Assembly: GCA_002421605.1 (NCBI GenBank)
Contig: DISJ01000013.1
Coordinates: 224,112 to 288,111, forward strand
Reading direction: 5' to 3'
DNA from: Rhodobacteraceae bacterium UBA6213
GTDB taxonomy: Bacteria; Pseudomonadota; Alphaproteobacteria; Rhodobacterales; Rhodobacteraceae
DNA length: 64,000 nucleotides
Shown: piece by piece, positions 60,444 through 64,000 of the stretch
How the letters are laid out: every line of letters starts with the position of its first letter
Position numbering within the stretch: the stretch's first letter is position 1
Program-made: the position numbers and the translations under genes
The notes under the pieces: generated by a model
The model's input: the letters and a program-made list of their open reading frames with translations, nothing else
Told to the model about the DNA's origin: nothing
Database searches by the model: none

Positions 60444-62099
60444 TCAACCTGCAACAGCGTCGGCAGCGCGCAGCGCCAGTGCCATGATCGTCAGACTTGG
60501 CGATTCACCACCGCCTGACGTGGGGAAGATGCTGGCATCAGTGATCCAGAGATTTGAGTGGTCGTGCGACCGCCCCACTGGATCGACGACCGATGTGGCG
60601 CTGTCGGCCCCCATCCGGGCGGTGCCGAAAACATGCGTCGCCGTAAAGGCATCGCGGCTGCTTGCCTCTTCGGCCAGCGTCGCCCCGGCCTCTGCCAAAA
60701 CCGCGCGCGCGGCTTTGGCCATTTCGCGCAAGAGCGACAGGCTTTGATCCGTCAGAACTGACGAGATCCGCGCGACGGGCAAACCCTGGGCATCTCGTTG
60801 CGCTGGGTCAAGGTCCACGCCAGAGCGGGCGTCGGGTATGACCTGCCCGATTGCGCCCACCGCCAGCGCACTGCCAAAGCTTTCGCGCAATGCCGATTTG
60901 AACGTCTCGCCAAATCCGGACACCAGGCGCGTGGCATAGCCGATGGGGCCGTTCAAACCCGTCTCGAGCGTTGTATGATTAAGGCGGAAGGCGCTCGCGC
61001 GCCCGCCCGCCTGCGCAGGCGACCAGCAAATCGCATCTGCGGGAAGGCCCAAGTGGCTGCCCTTAAGACCCGGCACCATCCCAACGCTACGCCAAGATAA
61101 CGTCTCCATGAAGTTGCGCCCGACCTGGCCCGAGGCATTGGCCAGCCCACCCGGCATTTCAGAGTTGGCCGAAAGCAACAGCAGCCGGGGCGTCTGCACG
61201 GCCCCTGCGGCCAGAACCAGGATCGGCGTTTCAACACTTTCGCTGCGGCCCGCGACGATAGCCTCCAGCCGCGCGATCCGACCGTCCGGCCCGGCATGTA
61301 AACGCGTGACTATGGCATCAGACACCAGCGTCAGGCGCCCAGTGTCGCCGGCCTGCCGCAAGAAAGTGACATCGGCCGATCCCTTGTCACCCAAGGGGCA
61401 GCCGCGCGAACACTGACCGCAGTAGTTGCAGGCCGGCCTGTCCTGCCACGGTGCAGACAACACGGCATGAGGGTTCACCTGCCAGTGTTGGTGCAGCCTA
61501 GCGCCTGCGGCCTGCAAAGCCAGCGCACCAGGGCCAAGCGGGTGCGGCGGTAAAGGATAGGCTGTGCTGCGCCATCGCCCGTCGTCGGTGGTGGCCCCTG
61601 CCACGCCCAAAACTCCTTCGACCTCGCCGTAGAGCGGCTCGAGATCAGCGTAGCCAAGCGGCCAGTCGATATTTTCGCCCGTCAGGCTGCGTTGGCGAAA
61701 GGCATCCGGGTGCAGACGGTGGGCTTCACCTACGAAATGCAGCGTGCTGCCACCCACGCCAAGCACATGAGAATAGCCGTTGGCGGAAGCTGGGCGGGGT
61801 GATCCTGCTGGAAGACGCCAAGGAAACCCAGCACGCGACCATGACGCAAGGTCTTCGGTGCCCGCATCCAGCATGCCAAGGTCGCCATAGGATATGATGG
61901 CTTGGCTACCGGGGCGGACAGGGAAGCCCTGCCGCTCCCACCCGGGACTGTCGAGTGAGTAATCGCGCGCCGGATCGAAAGTGGGACCAGCCTCTAGCAG
62001 CAGCACGCGCAAACCATGCTGGCACAGCCGCCACGCCGCTGCTGCCCCGCCAGCACCGGAGCCGATAACGACAGCGTCATGCCCCCCGCTTAACCCCAT
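60444..62099 (-). CDS. GMC-family FAD-dependent oxidoreductase (large catalytic subunit)
   Basis: A 551-residue flavoprotein. The FAD motif HDAVVIGSGAGGAAAAWRL lies at residues 7-25; the GMC closing segment HVFGTARMG (catalytic His region) and DASIFPTSGGGESPSLTIMA lie at the C-terminus. Residues about 215-235 hold a cysteine-rich motif, CNYCGQCSRGCPLGDKGS (C-x2-C-x2-C-x3-C). It resembles the iron-sulfur segment of the FAD-dependent glucose dehydrogenase and gluconate dehydrogenase group. It overlaps the small-subunit gene by 10 bases. It likely oxidises a sugar or alcohol in the periplasm and hands electrons on through the cluster. No cytochrome c subunit is next to it. Confidence 0.9.
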   Translation of the reverse strand: MGLSGGHDAVVIGSGAGGAAAAWRLCQHGLRVLLLEAGPTFDPARDYSLDSPGWERQGFPVRPGSQAIISYGDLGMLDAGTEDLASWSRAGFPWRLPAGSPRPASANGYSHVLGVGGSTLHFVGEAHRLHPDAFRQRSLTGENIDWPLGYADLEPLYGEVEGVLGVAGATTDDGRWRSTAYPLPPHPLGPGALALQAAGARLHQHWQVNPHAVLSAPWQDRPACNYCGQCSRGCPLGDKGSADVTFLRQAGDTGRLTLVSDAIVTRLHAGPDGRIARLEAIVAGRSESVETPILVLAAGAVQTPRLLLLSANSEMPGGLANASGQVGRNFMETLSWRSVGMVPGLKGSHLGLPADAICWSPAQAGGRASAFRLNHTTLETGLNGPIGYATRLVSGFGETFKSALRESFGSALAVGAIGQVIPDARSGVDLDPAQRDAQGLPVARISSVLTDQSLSLLREMAKAARAVLAEAGATLAEEASSRDAFTATHVFGTARMGADSATSVVDPVGRSHDHSNLWITDASIFPTSGGGESPSLTIMALALRAADAVAG

Positions 62100-62614
62100 G
62101 GTGGTGGATAGCCTTCAGGCTGCGGCGTGGCGTTAAGCGGCAACCCGACAACTGCCTCGGCACGGGCATAATAGAACTCGACTGCAAGGGCGCGAAGGAT
62201 GTGGAAAAAACGCCCCGGCACCGCGTTGAAATCCGCCGTTTCCATAAAGGCCATCACCTCGGCCTGCTGTGAGGGTGCCAGATCGCGAAAAGGCCGGTCC
62301 GCTAGATGATCCATCCAGTCCAGCGCGGCAAGGAACAGCCGGGTCATCATGGCGCTTTCGGCCACGAAGTCGGCAATGTCGCGTTCAATGCCTGACGCAC
62401 TGGCCGACGGTGTAAAATCATCTGCGGGCAGCAGTATGTCCAGCACCGCGCCCAGCGAGTCCATCGACTGTGTTTCAGCAAGAACCGGCCCGCATAGCGA
62501 TGACAGACCGGCACCAAGAACAGCCATCAGAACACTGCGGCGCGACGCCCCCAACACACATCGGCGCGCGCCCCGACCGTCTGCCGCAGCTATAATTCTG
62601 ACACTGTCGTGCAC
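62090..62614 (-). CDS. Gluconate 2-dehydrogenase subunit 3-like small subunit
   Basis: A 174-residue protein. A twin-arginine-like N-terminus (GASRRSVLMAVLGAGLSSLC) suggests export by the Tat route, carrying the FAD partner with it as known for this family. The body has the subunit-3 pattern: LGAVLDILLPADDFTPSA near residue 55 and the ending ATPQPEGYPPPWG. It overlaps the GMC gene by 10 bases and starts 19 bases after the stop of the small secreted protein gene. It probably stabilises and escorts the large subunit. Together they form a two-subunit dehydrogenase without a visible cytochrome partner. Confidence 0.85.
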   Translation of the reverse strand: MHDSVRIIAAADGRGARRCVLGASRRSVLMAVLGAGLSSLCGPVLAETQSMDSLGAVLDILLPADDFTPSASASGIERDIADFVAESAMMTRLFLAALDWMDHLADRPFRDLAPSQQAEVMAFMETADFNAVPGRFFHILRALAVEFYYARAEAVVGLPLNATPQPEGYPPPWG

Positions 62615-62633
62615 AATCGGCGACTCTGCCCCT

Positions 62634-63026
62634 CTACTTGACTGTTGTTGTCACCGTCGTTGGCTTGCTCGTCGCGCCCAAACCGAGTTGCGGGCCATGT
62701 TTGCAGAAGTCGTAGCCAAGCGTCAGCGTGGCGTCTGTCATGTTGTAGCCAACACCAACATCGCAGCCAAAGCTACCGTCGAAGTTGTAGGTCACGCCCG
62801 CGGCCAATGCCGGTGCGTTGCGCTCGTTGGTTGACAGAAGCTTAAGCGTCAGACCCGGGGTGCCGCCACCGCTATTGGGCCCACCAAAGGTCCACGCCAG
62901 GCCCAAGAAAAGCGAAGCCTCGTTGTTGACAGTCGTAACGGTCGGGAGCGGAGAAGGGTCTTCACCGCCAAATGCGGCCGTCGCACTCGTAATGAAAAGC
63001 ACCGCTGGCAGCAGCTTTGAAAACAT
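62634..63026 (-). CDS. Small secreted protein, possibly outer-membrane beta-strand protein
   Basis: A 130-residue protein with a signal peptide (MFSKLLPAVLFITSATAAFG) and a GGAGG site before the ATG at 63026. The mature part is made of short strands with glycines (ASLFLGLAWTFGGPNSGGGT, ALAAGVTYNFDGSFGCDVGV) and ends in a Thr/Val-rich tail. The alternating pattern suggests a small beta-barrel or beta-sheet protein; two cysteines could form one disulfide bond. I do not recognise a family. It precedes the small subunit and GMC genes in the same direction and may be co-transcribed. Confidence 0.72.
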   Translation of the reverse strand: MFSKLLPAVLFITSATAAFGGEDPSPLPTVTTVNNEASLFLGLAWTFGGPNSGGGTPGLTLKLLSTNERNAPALAAGVTYNFDGSFGCDVGVGYNMTDATLTLGYDFCKHGPQLGLGATSKPTTVTTTVK

Positions 63027-63377
63027 GCGTATAGCCTCCGTGAACTTTCCCCTGATCGTGGGGAATGCAGGGAGTATACTGCAACCCTTTGCGTTACCAA
63101 GCCGAATGTTCACTTGCGCGGCATAGCTGCGCGCTGCTTCATTTTCGCAACTTCTTCGCTTGGTCCCGGCCTGCCCGTCAAGGCGACCCGAGATCAAATA
63201 GATTGGTGGCAGCCAAGTTCGGATGCTCTCGATTGCAGTCGAGATCAGCGACAATACTGTCGCCATCCAAGGGGTGGCCCGCAGATCTGGCGCATCTACT
63301 AGCCAATTTCAATCTGACATGTTTGCTTCATGCCGTGATCCGTGAATTAATTGGTGTGACAGACAATGACCTACATC
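63027..63377. other. Gene-free stretch between the secreted protein and the IS5-type element
   Basis: About 351 bases. Apart from the predicted promoter at 63073-63100 and the ribosome-binding site of the secreted protein, I see no gene or RNA. Several short open frames on the plus strand have no support. Confidence 0.5.
63073..63100 (-). promoter_or_regulatory. Sigma-70-like promoter of the secreted protein/GMC operon
   Basis: On the minus strand TTGGTA (63095-63100) is followed after 16 bases by TATACT (63073-63078). The -10 matches 5/6 and the -35 matches 4/6, and the site lies about 47 bases before the ATG at 63026. Confidence 0.5.
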
Positions 63378-64000
63378 GGCATTGTTGCGCAACTGCAGCC
63401 TGAGGCGTGACTTCCCCTTTCCCCGTTGGCTTCAGGCCCCGCGAACTATCTCGGCGGTGCCGAGTGCGTTGAAGCGGTTTATCAGGGCGATGCGGATCTG
63501 GATTTCGGCAGTTTGGCGGTCTGGGTCTCTCGCGGCGATACGCTCCCCAAAGGCATTGAGGCAGCGCATCTTTGCCTCGATCCGGCTTCGGGCATGGTAT
63601 CCTGTCCATCGCTTCCAGAACGCCCTGCCGTAGTGCCGGGTGGCGCGTAGAGTTTCGTTTCTGGCGATCGCGGCCGGGCAGTCCTCTTTCCACGGTCGGC
63701 CGTTCTTGCGGATTGGTATGATCGCGGTGGCCTGCCGGTGGATGATGGCCGTATAGCATCGACGGGTGTCATAGGCACCGTCGGCGGTCACCGTGCCGAT
63801 CTCTTCACCTTCGGGGATCTGATCCAGCAGTTCCGGCAAAACGGGACTGTCGCCATCGCTGCTAGGGGTGAATTCCACCGCCCGAATGTCCGAAGTGGCC
63901 GTGTCCATGGCCAGATGGACCTTGCGCCATTGACGGCGGCCCTGAATGCCATGCTTTCGGGCCTGCCATTCGCCATCGCCGAGGAACTTGATCCCGGTGC
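63378..64000 (-). mobile_element. IS5-family insertion sequence, partial (right end outside window)
   Basis: The left boundary is placed at GGCATTGTTGCGCAA (63378), which matches the GGCATTGTTGC-type terminal inverted repeat of IS5-family elements; the transposase stop lies 54 bases inside. The rest of the element extends past the window, so the other terminal repeat and the target duplication cannot be checked. Confidence 0.75.
63432..64000 (-). CDS. IS5-family transposase, C-terminal part (5' end outside window)
   Basis: One open phase runs from the window edge to the stop at 63432. It reads GDGEWQARKHGIQGRRQWRK, then MDTATSDIRAVEFTPSSDGD, VTADGAYDTRRCYTAI with the second catalytic Asp, and GYHARSRIEAKMRCLNAFGE with the catalytic Glu of the DDE triad and the YREK-like signature. 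It ends INRFNALGTAEIVRGA. No stop or frameshift is seen in the visible part, so the element may be intact. Very similar transposases are frequent in Rhodobacteraceae. Confidence 0.88.
   Translation of the reverse strand, partial: TGIKFLGDGEWQARKHGIQGRRQWRKVHLAMDTATSDIRAVEFTPSSDGDSPVLPELLDQIPEGEEIGTVTADGAYDTRRCYTAIIHRQATAIIPIRKNGRPWKEDCPAAIARNETLRATRHYGRAFWKRWTGYHARSRIEAKMRCLNAFGERIAARDPDRQTAEIQIRIALINRFNALGTAEIVRGA

Noticed and set aside
63432..64000. Frameshifted two-part transposase as in IS3-type elements
   Set aside because: The visible transposase lies in one continuous phase; the other-phase frame near 63788 is a shadow.

Overview
The window looks like chromosomal DNA of a GC-rich alphaproteobacterium, most probably a Rhodobacteraceae (Roseobacter-group) member. 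The basis is high GC with strong third-position bias, many ABC and TRAP uptake systems, tightly overlapping operons, and an IS5-type transposase of a form common in that family. No rRNA, tRNA or CRISPR array was seen. Most of the window is accessory metabolism and transport.

Layout. 1-404 is the tail of a sensor kinase. 467-8477 (minus) is a seven-gene amide operon: AmiC-like sensor, AmiR/ANTAR antiterminator, oligopeptide-type ABC transporter and formamidase/acetamidase. It sits behind a promoter and a terminator-bearing leader that fits ANTAR control. 8490-8992 holds two decayed genes (3-hydroxybutyrate dehydrogenase and a patatin). 9154-14636 carries a hydrolase-OsmC fusion and an asymmetric heterodimeric ABC exporter, followed by a truncated creatininase. 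14996-24439 (minus) is a six-gene efflux operon led by a TetR regulator with a 23-bp operator-like palindrome; it joins an RND pump and a MacB-like ABC system. 24524-28752 has a TRAP QM pair without its binding protein, an SLC13 permease and a small conserved-looking protein. 28845-34786 has an MDR oxidoreductase, an ArsR/permease/thioredoxin-fold module, a phospholipase D protein and a response regulator with a degenerate GGDEF-like tail.

34893-41853 is a coherent catabolic locus: two MaoC-fold proteins with complementary loss of catalytic residues, a CitE-type lyase and a TRAP transporter on one strand, and a CoA-transferase plus GntR/UTRA regulator on the other. The two halves diverge from a 36-bp dyad. 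42176-48681 is a LysR regulator, a polyamine-type ABC transporter and an aminoaldehyde dehydrogenase. 48700-51086 is a lower-GC patch with a sensor histidine kinase broken by one in-frame amber codon. 51237-54100 is an unknown secreted protein and an MgtE transporter with a long inverted repeat upstream. 54401-60222 has a GNAT acetyltransferase, a split-PqiA/PqiB/PqiC lipid-transport-type operon and an orphan ModD. 60444-63026 is a GMC oxidoreductase, its small subunit and a small secreted protein. From about 63378 to the window end is part of an IS5-family element.

The most interesting items are the ANTAR-type leader, the paired MaoC proteins lacking opposite catalytic residues, the GntR-flanked CoA-ester pathway, the amber-interrupted kinase, the mgtE upstream inverted repeat and the fused RND+ABC efflux operon. 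Several decayed genes (bdhA, patatin, creatininase, kinase) show active gene loss. All functions come from reading the sequence and recalling families; no database search was run.
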